Source of the DNA: Paenibacillus plantiphilus
GTDB lineage: Bacteria > Bacillota > Bacilli > Paenibacillales > Paenibacillaceae
NCBI RefSeq assembly: GCF_927798095.1
Contig: NZ_CAKMMF010000003.1
Coordinates: 36,612 to 100,611, forward strand
DNA: 64,000 nucleotides
Direction of reading: 5' to 3'
The translations under genes were made by a program, and so were the position numbers. This document shows, piece by piece, positions 46,652 to 56,107 of the stretch; the stretch's first letter is position 1, and every line of letters begins with the position of its first letter. The notes under the pieces were generated by a model. The model saw nothing but the letters and a program-made list of their open reading frames with translations. It made no database searches and was not told where the DNA came from.

Positions 46652-47833
46652 TCAACTAAATATCGTTACCTGTTTACCATCATAATGCGCGTAACCTATA
46701 CCCAGTAGCTGCTGCTCCACCGATTCTCCATCCAAATCATATATATACACTATCTGCTGATTAGCATTCTCTAACCATTTATAGGTGAGAATGAAATGTT
46801 TATCGACAGCAAGTATCTTCTCGTTTGAGGTCAAAATCACCAGAAATTGATTTGTACGCAAATCCAACACCGCAAATCTTTCATCATCAAGTGTTTCGAT
46901 CGAATAAAGCTCCCCGTCGATATAAACAGGGCTGCTCAGGATCGATTCATGCTCGAATAGCGTTTTTTTACCCGAATGGATGTCGTATTCTACTCTTGTT
47001 GTTGTCTTATTTTCAAAGTCCACCATCGTGTAGTCCATCTTTGTTCCATGATCGCCATATGAAATAATCGTCCTATGCAGAGCACATCTCTCTATAATTT
47101 GCTTGTCCGTCACTTCAAGGGGCAATCCTGATTTTAACCTGCGGAAAAAGCTGTCCCGATCGAAAATCACCACATGTTCCATTAACTTGTCCTCTAGGTC
47201 ACGCCAACTTTCCCTATTTTCCCAAATCTCGTATTTCTCTGTCCAGTGAAATCCGCCTATTATAAGTGCAATTTCTTCTTTTCCGGGAGTGAGTTGCGTA
47301 CTTTTCATCGTCATAAATGATTCGATTCTGCATAAAGTGTCGATGCCAAAATCAGGTGCAATGCTGTAATAGGTTTGTTCATCAAAATCAATGAGCAGCA
47401 TATGCGTAGTCTCATAAGTGCGCGTAGTCGAGCATCCGACCAGACAATAACGATCGTCGATCCCCTGCATCACTGTTCGATATACGTTTAATCCTCCAAG
47501 AACCTCGGTTAACGATACTGCAATTTCTGAGGAACGAACAGGACAGAATTCTACTCTATGAATATGCAGAAACGCTTTCTCATGTGAAAACCGAGCATAG
47601 TAGAATTCCTTGTTGCCAAACTGTCGAGAGAAGTCTTCTGCCGGATAAGGGAGATCGTACGTTTCAACGGTATTAGAAGTGGTGTCGTGAATGATAAACT
47701 TCATATTAATAAATCCTGCAATTTTATCATCCGAGTCGTCATTATCCAAATAATAGATGTTTTTGTCCCCATCGTTCGTTACGAAGAAAACACTCTTATT
47801 ATAAAATCCATTCACTCGTAAAATATTGACCAT
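46652..47833 (-). CDS. Hypothetical protein, beta-rich, linked to the hybrid kinase
   Basis: A 393-aa protein with no signal peptide and no recognised domain. Beta-strand-like repeats (for example VDDRYCLVGCS-type and DERFAVLDLRTNQFLVIL) recall a propeller-like fold, but this is inference. It begins 22 bases after the hybrid kinase gene's stop, so it is probably cotranscribed. The ATG at 47833 is preferred over a TTG two codons upstream. Confidence 0.55.
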   Translation of the reverse strand: MVNILRVNGFYNKSVFFVTNDGDKNIYYLDNDDSDDKIAGFINMKFIIHDTTSNTVETYDLPYPAEDFSRQFGNKEFYYARFSHEKAFLHIHRVEFCPVRSSEIAVSLTEVLGGLNVYRTVMQGIDDRYCLVGCSTTRTYETTHMLLIDFDEQTYYSIAPDFGIDTLCRIESFMTMKSTQLTPGKEEIALIIGGFHWTEKYEIWENRESWRDLEDKLMEHVVIFDRDSFFRRLKSGLPLEVTDKQIIERCALHRTIISYGDHGTKMDYTMVDFENKTTTRVEYDIHSGKKTLFEHESILSSPVYIDGELYSIETLDDERFAVLDLRTNQFLVILTSNEKILAVDKHFILTYKWLENANQQIVYIYDLDGESVEQQLLGIGYAHYDGKQVTIFS

Positions 47834-47854
47834 AATCAAAACCTGCCTTGGCTA

Positions 47855-50800
47855 TTAATTTGCGGAGACGGGAATAGTGAAAGACACCGTGGTCCCCACG
47901 CCGATCTTGCTTTCAATATGCAAGCCTTGTCCATACAACCGCGTCAATCGGCTATGCGTATTCAGCAGCCCGATCCCACGCTTTTCTTTGCCTGCCGGAC
48001 TTAGCAATGTACGAATCTGCTCGTCATTCATGCCATTGCCCGTATCGGATATGTTAAAATGGACGGCGTCCGCTTGCCGATCAATCCGAATGTGCAGCGT
48101 CCCACCATTCATCAGCTTCAGAATGCCGTGCCGGACCGCATTCTCCACCAGTGGCTGTATGGTAAGCGGCGGGATCAGCATATTCATATCGGCATTCACT
48201 TCCCATTCCACCAGCAATCTCTCCTCGAAACGCTGTTGCTCGATATACAGGTAGTCCTCCACCAGTTGCAGCTCTCGTGACAGCGGCACCAGCTTGCCTG
48301 CGGTCAAGAAGTCGAAGCTGATGCGTAAGTATGACGTGAATGCCTCCGCAAGCTCCTTCATTTTCTCCGTATCGATTTCACTAAGCGCCAGAATCGAGTT
48401 TAATGCATTAAAGAGAAAGTGCGGGTGAATCTGCGCCTGCAAATAAGCAGCCTCCATGCTCAGTCGATCATTGACCGCATGCTTCAACGACGAGAGCGAC
48501 CAAGCGCGGTACTTCAACTCCAATCCGTCTACAGGCTTGGTCACATAATCGTTTGCTCCGGCCAAGAACCCTGCATAGATATCCTCCGGCTCGCCCCTGG
48601 CTGTCAGCAGAATGATAGGCAGCTCATACAATGTAAATCGCTGACGGATCAGCCGCGTCAATTCATACCCTGACATGCCAGGCATCATGACATCCGCGAT
48701 AACGAGATCCCACTGCTCCTGCTGCAGCTTGTCCAACGCTTCGCGCGCGGAATACGCGGTTTCTACATAATAGGCTTCCGTTGACAGTATGCTGAGCAGC
48801 ACCTTCAGATTGACCGGATCATCATCAACGGCCAGCACACGAATTCGATCGGCTCCTGTTGAAGGGATCGGAACCCGTTCAACCTCCTGCATATGATAGC
48901 CGGCTGCTGCCATAGCTGTTGTTTCTGCTATGATCTGCGCCCTGATATATGCCAGCGAGTCCGCATCATTCTCTGTACGGGCAGGAACGGCTGACTGCTG
49001 TCTCTCCTCCAGCACGGACAATTTGAAGCTGAACACGCTGCCCTTGCCCGGCTGCGATTGCACGATCAGCTCACTGCCGTGCAGCTCGACCAGCTCCTTG
49101 CAAATGCTGAGTCCAAGTCCGATGCCTCCCCCGCCGAAGGTCCCTTGCTCATACGGCATGAACGCGCGCTTTTGCATCGCTTCATCCATACCTGACCCCG
49201 TATCCTTAACCTGTATCCATACTTGCCCGTTGCGCAGCTCTGCTGCCAGCTCGACAGTTCCTTCCTCTGTATATTTAATTCCATTATGCACCAAATTAAT
49301 AAGAATCTGCACCAGACGCTCTTCGTCTGCATAGACGAATGGCAAATCATCCTTCATGCGCAAGCGCAGCTCCACCTTGGTCCCATCGGTCAAGAACCGC
49401 AGCATATCCAGCACCCCGGCAGCCAGCGACTGCACCTGCACCGCCGTCATGCGCACCGAAATTCTTTTATCCTGAAGCCGCACCACATCAAGCAGATCAT
49501 TGAGCATAAGCGACATCCGGCGGCTGACCATTATAAGCAGCTCCATATCGCGCTGACTCTGTTCATCCAGCTCATGCTTCTTCCTGCCAAGCACACTCTG
49601 GGCAATGTTCATAATACCGTGCAGCGGCGTGCGCAGCTCATGCGACGTATTGGCGAGAAACCGGTCCTTCACCCTGTTCGCCTCAGCCAATTGCCTGTTG
49701 AGCAGCTCGTTTTCGTTGGAATGTTGAAAATATCTCTTGAACCAATATGCCGAGAAGCTTGTAATAGCAGCCAACAAATCGACGGGGTAAAACATGAACT
49801 GCGCCGTTCCCGCATAATACACTGTTCCCCACAAAATATTGTTGATTACGCAAACGACGGAGAACAAAAGAAACAAAGCGCCTTCCGTTCTGTTGTATAC
49901 CATTTTCATGAAATAGTAGGCAGTCCAGAATAATGGAACGTAATACAGCAGCATATAGAGTTCTATTTCAAGCGAATACAGCACGATCTTTGAAGGACCA
50001 ACTGCAAGAAACAGCGAATAAGCGATAAGCAGAAGGAAGTAGCTGTACAAAATAATGCCCTTGCGCTTGGCGCCGATCAGCACTCTTCCCATCAGCAGGA
50101 GAAAGAAGGAGAACCACATGTACGCGTAAGCTTTCAGCTTCACCATCCAGGCAAAATCGGAGTCGATCCACAGGAATAGAAGCCCGTTGTGATAGACGGC
50201 AATCGTCATGGCCGCCGCCACCATCATCAGGCAAAACATAATAAATTCGGTTTTACGCACATTCATGAAATAAATAATAAGCGCGTACAGCGCATGAAGC
50301 AGCAAAATTACGGTTACGATCATCTGCAGCGCAATGGAATACAAATATTTCTTGTTAACCTCTTCCTCCATACCGAACTGTACAGACCGAATGATGCCGC
50401 CCTTCATTGGCGACTCATGGTTCGACACCCGCACGAACAGATTCAGCTCAAGCTGATCCTCTTGCTCATAGCTGACCTGGAATGATCTGGTTTCGGATAC
50501 ATGCCCTTCCCGCTCTTCGGCAAGCACGCCGAACCCGGCAAGCACCTTGCCGTTGATCTCCACCTGGGATGCGGTATAGATCGCCTGGAACCAAATGCCA
50601 AGCGGCTCAGACATTGGGCGATCCAGCAGAATACGCACATGATAGGTTCCGTACCCGTAGGATTCCTTCATTGCAGGATCATCTACAGCATCCCAGTAGC
50701 CCGGAACCTGCAGCGGTTGTCCGCGCGAAGCAGCTCCGATATTGGATGCGCCTATCCATTGCCCGGGGTAGAACATCCACTCCCCGTCCATCGGGAAGGA

Positions 50801-50974
50801 GATGGACTGCGCAATATTTACGCCCCGCAAATCCAGCACGCCCTGCTTAACAGTCGGCGGATTGGGCGACGTCAGCCAGTCATGCCAAGTCCAGCGCACT
50901 GCGACCAGCAAAAGAATGAACACTATTAAGTAGAGAACATGGTTAAGCTTAATCGCGTTTTTCGAAGTTTTCAT
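47855..50974 (-). CDS. Hybrid sensor histidine kinase with 7TMR-DISM sensor and two kinase cores
   Basis: A 1039-aa protein. In order: membrane anchor (about residues 12-28), extracytoplasmic galactose-binding-like DISM domain, seven membrane spans (about 215-410), HisKA with NTSHELRTPLHG, HATPase_c with DTGSGMDEA and GIGLGLSICKELV, a receiver domain (VDDDPVNLK, DVMMPGMSGYEL, TAR, KPV), and a LytS/YehU-type second kinase core (QIHPHFLFNALNS, PLVENAVRHG, DTGNGMNDE). Carbohydrate-like ligand is a guess from the sensor domain. Two different phosphorylation cores in one chain is unusual. Confidence 0.9.
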   Translation of the reverse strand: MKTSKNAIKLNHVLYLIVFILLLVAVRWTWHDWLTSPNPPTVKQGVLDLRGVNIAQSISFPMDGEWMFYPGQWIGASNIGAASRGQPLQVPGYWDAVDDPAMKESYGYGTYHVRILLDRPMSEPLGIWFQAIYTASQVEINGKVLAGFGVLAEEREGHVSETRSFQVSYEQEDQLELNLFVRVSNHESPMKGGIIRSVQFGMEEEVNKKYLYSIALQMIVTVILLLHALYALIIYFMNVRKTEFIMFCLMMVAAAMTIAVYHNGLLFLWIDSDFAWMVKLKAYAYMWFSFFLLLMGRVLIGAKRKGIILYSYFLLLIAYSLFLAVGPSKIVLYSLEIELYMLLYYVPLFWTAYYFMKMVYNRTEGALFLLFSVVCVINNILWGTVYYAGTAQFMFYPVDLLAAITSFSAYWFKRYFQHSNENELLNRQLAEANRVKDRFLANTSHELRTPLHGIMNIAQSVLGRKKHELDEQSQRDMELLIMVSRRMSLMLNDLLDVVRLQDKRISVRMTAVQVQSLAAGVLDMLRFLTDGTKVELRLRMKDDLPFVYADEERLVQILINLVHNGIKYTEEGTVELAAELRNGQVWIQVKDTGSGMDEAMQKRAFMPYEQGTFGGGGIGLGLSICKELVELHGSELIVQSQPGKGSVFSFKLSVLEERQQSAVPARTENDADSLAYIRAQIIAETTAMAAAGYHMQEVERVPIPSTGADRIRVLAVDDDPVNLKVLLSILSTEAYYVETAYSAREALDKLQQEQWDLVIADVMMPGMSGYELTRLIRQRFTLYELPIILLTARGEPEDIYAGFLAGANDYVTKPVDGLELKYRAWSLSSLKHAVNDRLSMEAAYLQAQIHPHFLFNALNSILALSEIDTEKMKELAEAFTSYLRISFDFLTAGKLVPLSRELQLVEDYLYIEQQRFEERLLVEWEVNADMNMLIPPLTIQPLVENAVRHGILKLMNGGTLHIRIDRQADAVHFNISDTGNGMNDEQIRTLLSPAGKEKRGIGLLNTHSRLTRLYGQGLHIESKIGVGTTVSFTIPVSAN

Positions 50975-51133
50975 AGTTGCCCCATCCGTCAGACTAGTGT
51001 GTTAGTAGTTTATGTCCCAGCATTATAGTCTCTATATCGACTATATTTCGATAATTATTATTAATCAGGTATATTATACCATGCAGGTTCAGCTTGCATG
51101 GTGACATTAATAGCAGCGGCTCAGACACGTCGA

Positions 51134-51181
51134 AAAAGCTAAACGGCTGTCCTTCTTTCGAAGAGCAGCCGTTTAGCTTTT
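51134..51181. terminator. 16-bp perfect hairpin
   Basis: AAAAGCTAAACGGCTG (51134-51149) pairs with CAGCCGTTTAGCTTTT (51166-51181). T-rich on both sides, so bidirectional terminator-like. Confidence 0.75.
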
Positions 51182-51283
51182 GGCGTATATTTTTCTCTGT
51201 GCAAACTCTCATGATGCCAATGCCGATGACGCTTCATGTTTTGCGAAGCGTGTATCACCATCCAAAGCAAATGCGGATGGAGT

Positions 51284-51648
51284 TGAGCCGCTTGCACGAA
51301 TCAGCTCACAGTGCCAGCTATAAGCCGATTTTCCCGGCTCACAGACAGCGGGAGCTGAGCCGCTTGCATGAGTCGGCTCACCGAGCCAGCTATAAGCCGG
51401 TTTTTCCGGCTTACAGACAGCGAGAGAGCTGAGCCGCTTGCATGAGTCGGCTCACCGAGCCAGCTATAAGCCGATTTTTCCGGCTCACAGACAGCGAGAG
51501 AACTGAGCCGCTTGCATGAGTCGGCTCACCGAACCAGCTATAAGCCGATTTTTCCGGCTTACAGACAGCGAGAGAGCTGAGCCACTTAGACGAATCGGCT
51601 CACCGAGCCAGCTGTAAGCCGATTTTTCCGGCTTACAGACAGCGAGAT
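51284..51648. repeat. 74-bp tandem array, 5 copies
   Basis: Units start at 51284, 51356, 51430, 51504 and 51578 (72 to 74 bp). Each has two hairpins: GAGCCG-N11-CGGCTC and TAAGCCGATTTTTCCGGCTTA-type. Spacers are not unique, so it is not a CRISPR array. Degenerate copies continue to about 51810. The second hairpin shares its core with repeats at 68-349 and near 26150-26215. Confidence 0.9.
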
Positions 51649-51866
51649 GTTAGTTTGATGCCGTGTAAGCAGGTTTTTCCGGTTTAAAGTGGCAGGAAGA
51701 GCGTTCAGATTGGCTATTTTGGAGCGATAACACTATTTTTCCGGCTTACAGCGCCTCTAGCCATTCCCCATACTTGCTGTAACACGGAAATTCCTGCTTA
51801 CGGCGAAACAACACACCTGCTCGGGTCAGATTTCCCCAAGAAAAAGACTTCTCCCAAGAAGCAGCA

Positions 51867-52724
51867 CTAGAAATCAAAGTTATCTGGATCGGGGCCGATT
51901 CTATGGTCGAGATTCAGCGCATCGATAGCCTTCATATCCGCATCGTCCAGCTCGAAATCGAAGATGTCCGCATTCTCGCGGATACGCGCCTCCTTAACAG
52001 ACTTCGGAATCGTGACGATTCCGCTCTGCACATCCCACCGCAAAATGATCTGCGTCGGTGTTTTATGATGCTTGTCCGCCAATTGCACAATCGTTTCATT
52101 GTCCAGAAGCTGTCCCTTCATAAGCGGACTCCACGCTTCGATCTGAATGTTATGCTCGCCGCAGAACTGTCTTAACTCCCGCTGCGAGAGACGGGGATGC
52201 AGCTCCACTTGGTTAACGGCAGGCATGACCGCGCTCCCCTCCATCAGATCCTGCAAGTGATGGATTTGGAAGTTGCTTACGCCGATGGCGCGAATCCGTC
52301 CTTCGCTGTACAGCTTCTCCAGCGCCCGCCAGCTCTCCTTGTATTTCCCCTTGACCGGCCAATGAATCAGATAGAGATCGATATAATCCAGTCCCAGCTT
52401 GCGGCGACTGTCCTCGAACGCCTTCAATGTGCTCTCGTATCCTTGATCGGGATTCGCCAGCTTGGTCGTGATGAATAATTCCTCCCGAGGAATACCGCAC
52501 TGCTGAATCGCTTCCCCGACTCCCTGCTCGTTATCATAAGCAGCCGCTGTATCTATACTGCGATAGCCGGCCTTGATCGCGGACAAAACGGACTGCTTTA
52601 CCTCTTCCCCGTCATTCGCCTGGAATACGCCAAGCCCAAACCAAGGCATTCGCACGCCATTGTTCAATAACGTAGTGTCGCTAATATCACGGATTTCCTT
52701 CGTACTTCCACTTTCCTGCTGCAT
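51867..52724 (-). CDS. Aldo/keto reductase
   Basis: A 285-aa NAD(P)H-dependent enzyme of the AKR family. The catalytic Asp-Tyr is in DTAAAYDNEQ, Lys in ITTKLANPD, His in LIHWPVK, and the cofactor end in TIPKSVKEARIREN. It should reduce an aldehyde or ketone; in this locus it may process a product of the two DapA-like aldolases. An 18-bp tandem array separates it from them, so cotranscription is not certain. Confidence 0.9.
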   Translation of the reverse strand: MQQESGSTKEIRDISDTTLLNNGVRMPWFGLGVFQANDGEEVKQSVLSAIKAGYRSIDTAAAYDNEQGVGEAIQQCGIPREELFITTKLANPDQGYESTLKAFEDSRRKLGLDYIDLYLIHWPVKGKYKESWRALEKLYSEGRIRAIGVSNFQIHHLQDLMEGSAVMPAVNQVELHPRLSQRELRQFCGEHNIQIEAWSPLMKGQLLDNETIVQLADKHHKTPTQIILRWDVQSGIVTIPKSVKEARIRENADIFDFELDDADMKAIDALNLDHRIGPDPDNFDF

Positions 52725-52770
52725 ACGTTACACCGCCTTCATATCATCAATCATGTAGATTATTTTCGTT

Positions 52771-52896
52771 CATGTATATGGCTTCATTCATGTATTTAGC
52801 TTCATTCGCATATATGGCTTTATTCATTTATATGGCATCACTCATTTATATGGCATCACTCATTTATATGACTTCATTCATTTATTCAACTCTTCC
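52771..52896. repeat. 18-bp tandem array, 7 copies
   Basis: Units of the form CATTTATATGGCWTCATT begin at 52771, 52789, 52807, 52825, 52843, 52861 and 52879. The period is a multiple of 3 and no stop codon occurs in one plus-strand frame, which gives a spurious ORF (52772-53038). The last unit overlaps the stop of the DapA-like gene at 52878. Confidence 0.9.
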
Positions 52897-53777
52897 AGCA
52901 AGGCATCGATCTGCCGCTGCTCATCAGGGAGAAGCGGTTCAACCGGCATGGATGCTTTTGGACCGCCCAGATTCATTCTGTGCATCACGTATTTCATCCC
53001 GGTCAGCCAAGAGCTTCCAATGCCGCATATCCGCTTGATGCTAATAATCCGCTGCTGCAGCTCCTTGGTGCGGGCAGCATCCCCTTGCTGAGCGGCTTCG
53101 TAAATGTCGGCGAACACCTTCGGATACAGATTCGCAAGGCCCGCAATGCTCCCGTGAGTGCCGAACAAAAGACTTGGCCCGCACAGCTCCTCCCCGCCGC
53201 AGAAGATCCGTATATCCGTATCCGCAAGCAATGACAGCGTCTTGAAATGCTGATCCCAGTTGCCGCAAGTATCCTTGTATCCGACAACATTATCGATACG
53301 CGACAACGCCAGTACCGTTTCCGGCAGGATGTTCACTTGCGTAAGCGCGGGAATGTTGTAGACGAGCATCTTGGCCGCCGTTTTGCTGCATATCGCCTCG
53401 AAATGCCGGATAATCTCCTCCTGGCAGGAGGTGTTCATATAGAAATGCGGCGTCGCCACCACATATTCCGCCCCATGCTGCTCCAGCCTCTTGATGCCCT
53501 CGATTACCCGGGGCGTCGAGACATCGATGACGCCGCAATAGACGGGGACCTTGCCGCCTGCCTCTTGCAGGCAGAGCGCGTTCGCACGCTCCCATACCTC
53601 TCTGCTCACATTAGTACCTTCTCCGGCCGAGCCCATCGGGAACAAGCCGTGGACGCCGCCCTCCAAACAATGATGGATCAGCTTCACGAAGCTGCCTTCA
53701 TCGAGCGTTTCTTCCTCGTTCAGCGGGGTGAACAAGGGCGGTACGATTCCTTTCAATTCCTCTATCGCGAAAGTCAT
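52878..53777 (-). CDS. DapA/NanA-family aldolase, copy A
   Basis: A 299-aa class I aldolase/dehydratase family protein. The Schiff-base Lys is in VGYKDT (Lys 168) and the Tyr in LVYNIP (Tyr 140); GSAGEG replaces the GTTGE-type phosphate/carboxylate loop. Substrate is not defined: candidates are sugar-acid or keto-acid aldolases rather than true dihydrodipicolinate synthase. The start overlaps the previous gene by 4 bases. Confidence 0.88.
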   Translation of the reverse strand: MTFAIEELKGIVPPLFTPLNEEETLDEGSFVKLIHHCLEGGVHGLFPMGSAGEGTNVSREVWERANALCLQEAGGKVPVYCGVIDVSTPRVIEGIKRLEQHGAEYVVATPHFYMNTSCQEEIIRHFEAICSKTAAKMLVYNIPALTQVNILPETVLALSRIDNVVGYKDTCGNWDQHFKTLSLLADTDIRIFCGGEELCGPSLLFGTHGSIAGLANLYPKVFADIYEAAQQGDAARTKELQQRIISIKRICGIGSSWLTGMKYVMHRMNLGGPKASMPVEPLLPDEQRQIDALLEELNK

Positions 53778-54649
53778 AGCGCCAGCTCCTTCGCCAAGGT
53801 TTGCCTAAGCACCTCGTAATCCGCATCCGACAGTGTGCCAAGCGGTTCTCTGCACCGTCTAGAGCCGTATCCCGCTATTTCCGCACCGGCCTTCATTTTC
53901 CGAATGTCCCCCGCGAACAGCTGTGCATACTTATGCAGGTCCATCTGGCAATTCAACGCTGTTGCGCTGTCGCCGCTCTCCACCGCCCGCTTCAAGGTGA
54001 CGAAGCGCTCGGGCACGATGTTGATCATCCCGGATATAATGCCATCCGTGCCATGGGACAGCGCGTACAGCGCAGTAATATCCGAGCCTGTGAAGAAGGT
54101 CGTGTCCGGCATAGCCGAATAGGCCATCGTGCGGATCATATCGTCCTGACTGTTTTTCAGCCCGACAATATTACTATGCTCCCCGACCAAGCGCTGCACC
54201 AGCTCCGGCTTCAGATCATTGCCGGTATGCGGCATATTATAGAGATACAGCGGCGTATCCTGAACCCGCTCGGCAATCGCTCCGAAGAAGCTCGCCAACG
54301 ATTCGTCGTCATGCTTCCAGAACCAAGGGGACACGGCGACCAGCGCATCTGCGCCGAGCGCTCTTCCGTGATCGGCCAGCCTGAGGCTGTCGCGCAGATT
54401 TGAAGCGGTTACATGAATCAGGAAAGGAACTCTGCCCGCCGTTCCCTTCATTAACCGTTCGGCTATCAGCTCCCGCTCCTCCAAGTCCAGCGCAATGAAC
54501 TCTCCCGCCGACCCGCCAACGAAGATGGCGTCCACTCCGGCTTCAATTAGGGCTTCCATATGGGCTTCCATCGCGTCAAGATCGATGCCGCCTTGCGCGT
54601 TGAATTGGGTAAATATCGGAACGACAATTCCGCTTAGCTGTCTATTCAT
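53774..54649 (-). CDS. DapA/NanA-family aldolase, copy B
   Basis: A 291-aa paralogue of copy A. Tyr 137 in LYLYNMP and Lys 165 in VGLKNS are the conserved pair; GGSAGE is the substrate loop. Start at 54649 (ATG, GGAGAGG 9 bases ahead) rather than an ATG three codons upstream that lies within 3 bases of it. Two different family members in tandem suggests two steps or two isomers in one sugar-acid route, which is inference. Confidence 0.88.
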   Translation of the reverse strand: MNRQLSGIVVPIFTQFNAQGGIDLDAMEAHMEALIEAGVDAIFVGGSAGEFIALDLEERELIAERLMKGTAGRVPFLIHVTASNLRDSLRLADHGRALGADALVAVSPWFWKHDDESLASFFGAIAERVQDTPLYLYNMPHTGNDLKPELVQRLVGEHSNIVGLKNSQDDMIRTMAYSAMPDTTFFTGSDITALYALSHGTDGIISGMINIVPERFVTLKRAVESGDSATALNCQMDLHKYAQLFAGDIRKMKAGAEIAGYGSRRCREPLGTLSDADYEVLRQTLAKELAL

Positions 54650-54676
54650 TGCTGCCATCCTCTCCTCTCCATCTGC

Positions 54677-55981
54677 TTATTTGATGTCTGCTTCCCAATG
54701 TCTGACGATATCCTGATAAGCCTGCTCTGGCGTAATCCGGTCGAAGATGACCTCGGCTCCTACCTTGTTGAAATCGACGATGAAGATTCCGAAGCCTTTG
54801 GGCCCGACCGTGAACGGATTGGCATCGGCCTTGGTCGCATTGATTAGACCGAGCTGGGCTTTGGCCGCGTCATTAAGCTTCGGCTGCAAATAATCGAGAA
54901 TTTGGGTCGATACAGGAACGCCACGGGTAACGCCGAGTATGTCCGCCGCTTCCTTGTCATTGATGAAAAAGTCGATAAATTTCTTCGATTGCTCAATATG
55001 ATCCGAATTGGCGCTTATCGCCCAATACATCGCCGGTTTAATGTACCCTCCGGCTTGCGAGCTTCTCGGCGCTTTCGCCAGACCGAACACCCCTGGCTGC
55101 ACGCTTTCCCATGAAGGATAATCCGAGGCGTAGCTTTGCTTAATCAATACTTTGCCGTTCAGCAGCAGGTCAAGCTGCGGATCGTATTTCTTCTCGGATA
55201 CGGATATTTCCGCAGGCGGGACGACGCCTTCCGCTCTCAGCTCGGCAAACAGCTTGCACCACTCCAGCCATGTTGCCTCATCGACGTTCAGCTTGCCATC
55301 AGGCGTGGAGAGCGGGCCTTTGCCTTTGCTTAACTGGTACATCTCATACACTTCGCCATCGACGGTGAAATCGCGCAGCGCATATTTCCCCTTCTCCAGC
55401 TTCGGCTGGATGTCGCGCGCCAGTTGGAACAACTCGTCCCATGTCCAGTTATCCCCCGGTGCGCCGAAGCCCATCTTCTCGATCGCCGCCTTATTGTATA
55501 CAATGCCGAAGGGATTGCTGCCGATCGGAATAGCGAACAGCTTGTCCTGATATTTCCCCGCGCTTAGCAGATTCGGGTCCAGATCGTTCACGTTGATTCC
55601 CGAGGACAGATCAGCCAGTTGATTGCGCGCGGCGTACTCGTTGAAGTACTGTGCGTCCATCTGGATAATATCCGGCGCGTTCTTGGCCGCGGATTGGGTT
55701 GCGAGCTTGTCCCAATAGCTGTCAAAGCCGGAGAAGTCCGGCTCGAACGTAATGCCCGGATTGTTCTTCGTATACAGGTCAAGCACCATCTTCGTCGCAT
55801 CATGCCTCGCTTGCGATCCCCACCAGACAATGCGGAGCTTGGCGGATTCGGCATTCGCTGCTCCTTCGCCCGGCTTCTCGGCCGAGGACGGCGTTTCATT
55901 GTTCGAACCGCAGGCGGCCAACAACACGAACACCATACAAACCGCAATGGACAACGTCACGCTTCTCGATAATTTCTTCAA
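54677..55981 (-). CDS. Carbohydrate ABC transporter substrate-binding lipoprotein
   Basis: A 434-aa lipoprotein with lipobox LLAAC and a family-1 sugar-binding fold: RIVWWGSQARHDATKMVLDL, NAPDIIQMDAQ and MYWAISANSDH. Start is TTG at 55981 with GGGGGAG 6 bases ahead. It has its own cre-like site and a shared motif upstream, and it lies after the response regulator. It serves the two permeases at 59713-61532; no ATPase gene is nearby, as usual for systems using a shared MsmX-type ATPase. Confidence 0.93.
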   Translation of the reverse strand: MKKLSRSVTLSIAVCMVFVLLAACGSNNETPSSAEKPGEGAANAESAKLRIVWWGSQARHDATKMVLDLYTKNNPGITFEPDFSGFDSYWDKLATQSAAKNAPDIIQMDAQYFNEYAARNQLADLSSGINVNDLDPNLLSAGKYQDKLFAIPIGSNPFGIVYNKAAIEKMGFGAPGDNWTWDELFQLARDIQPKLEKGKYALRDFTVDGEVYEMYQLSKGKGPLSTPDGKLNVDEATWLEWCKLFAELRAEGVVPPAEISVSEKKYDPQLDLLLNGKVLIKQSYASDYPSWESVQPGVFGLAKAPRSSQAGGYIKPAMYWAISANSDHIEQSKKFIDFFINDKEAADILGVTRGVPVSTQILDYLQPKLNDAAKAQLGLINATKADANPFTVGPKGFGIFIVDFNKVGAEVIFDRITPEQAYQDIVRHWEADIK

Positions 55982-56028
55982 CGCTTTCTCCCCCTTGTGA
56001 ATGAATTGGATTGGCTTGCAACTTAACT

Positions 56029-56042
56029 ATAAAGCGTTTACA
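56029..56042. promoter_or_regulatory. Cre-like site upstream of the binding-protein gene
   Basis: On the minus strand TGTAAACGCTTTAT matches the CcpA consensus TGWNANCGNTNWCA except at the last two bases. It lies about 50 bases upstream of the TTG start. Confidence 0.65.
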
Positions 56043-56067
56043 TTTCGACCTAAATACGAAGGATACA

Positions 56068-56093
56068 CAAAAACTTTCGAGTTTTAACAAACT
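56068..56093. promoter_or_regulatory. Shared 26-bp motif, copy 1
   Basis: On the plus strand CAAAAACTTTCGAGTTTTAA and then CAAACT. It shares 20 of 26 bases with the motif at 61615-61640, at a similar position relative to a cre site. I infer a binding site for the AraC-type response regulator encoded at 56108-57742. Confidence 0.55.
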
Positions 56094-56107
56094 ATGCGGC
56101 GTGGGGA

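Larger units (their letters stand above)
50975..51866. other. Intergenic region dominated by repeats
   Basis: About 890 bases with no gene: a strong hairpin at 51134-51181, then the 74-bp array (51284-51648) and degenerate copies up to about 51810. The first 160 bases may hold the promoter of the hybrid kinase gene but I see no clear match. Confidence 0.6.

Noticed and set aside
51284-51648. CRISPR-like array
   Set aside because: Repeats are contiguous and nearly identical with no unique spacers, and there are no cas genes in the window.
52772-53038. Plus-strand frame across the 18-bp array
   Set aside because: Open because the period is a multiple of 3; it runs antisense into the aldolase gene.
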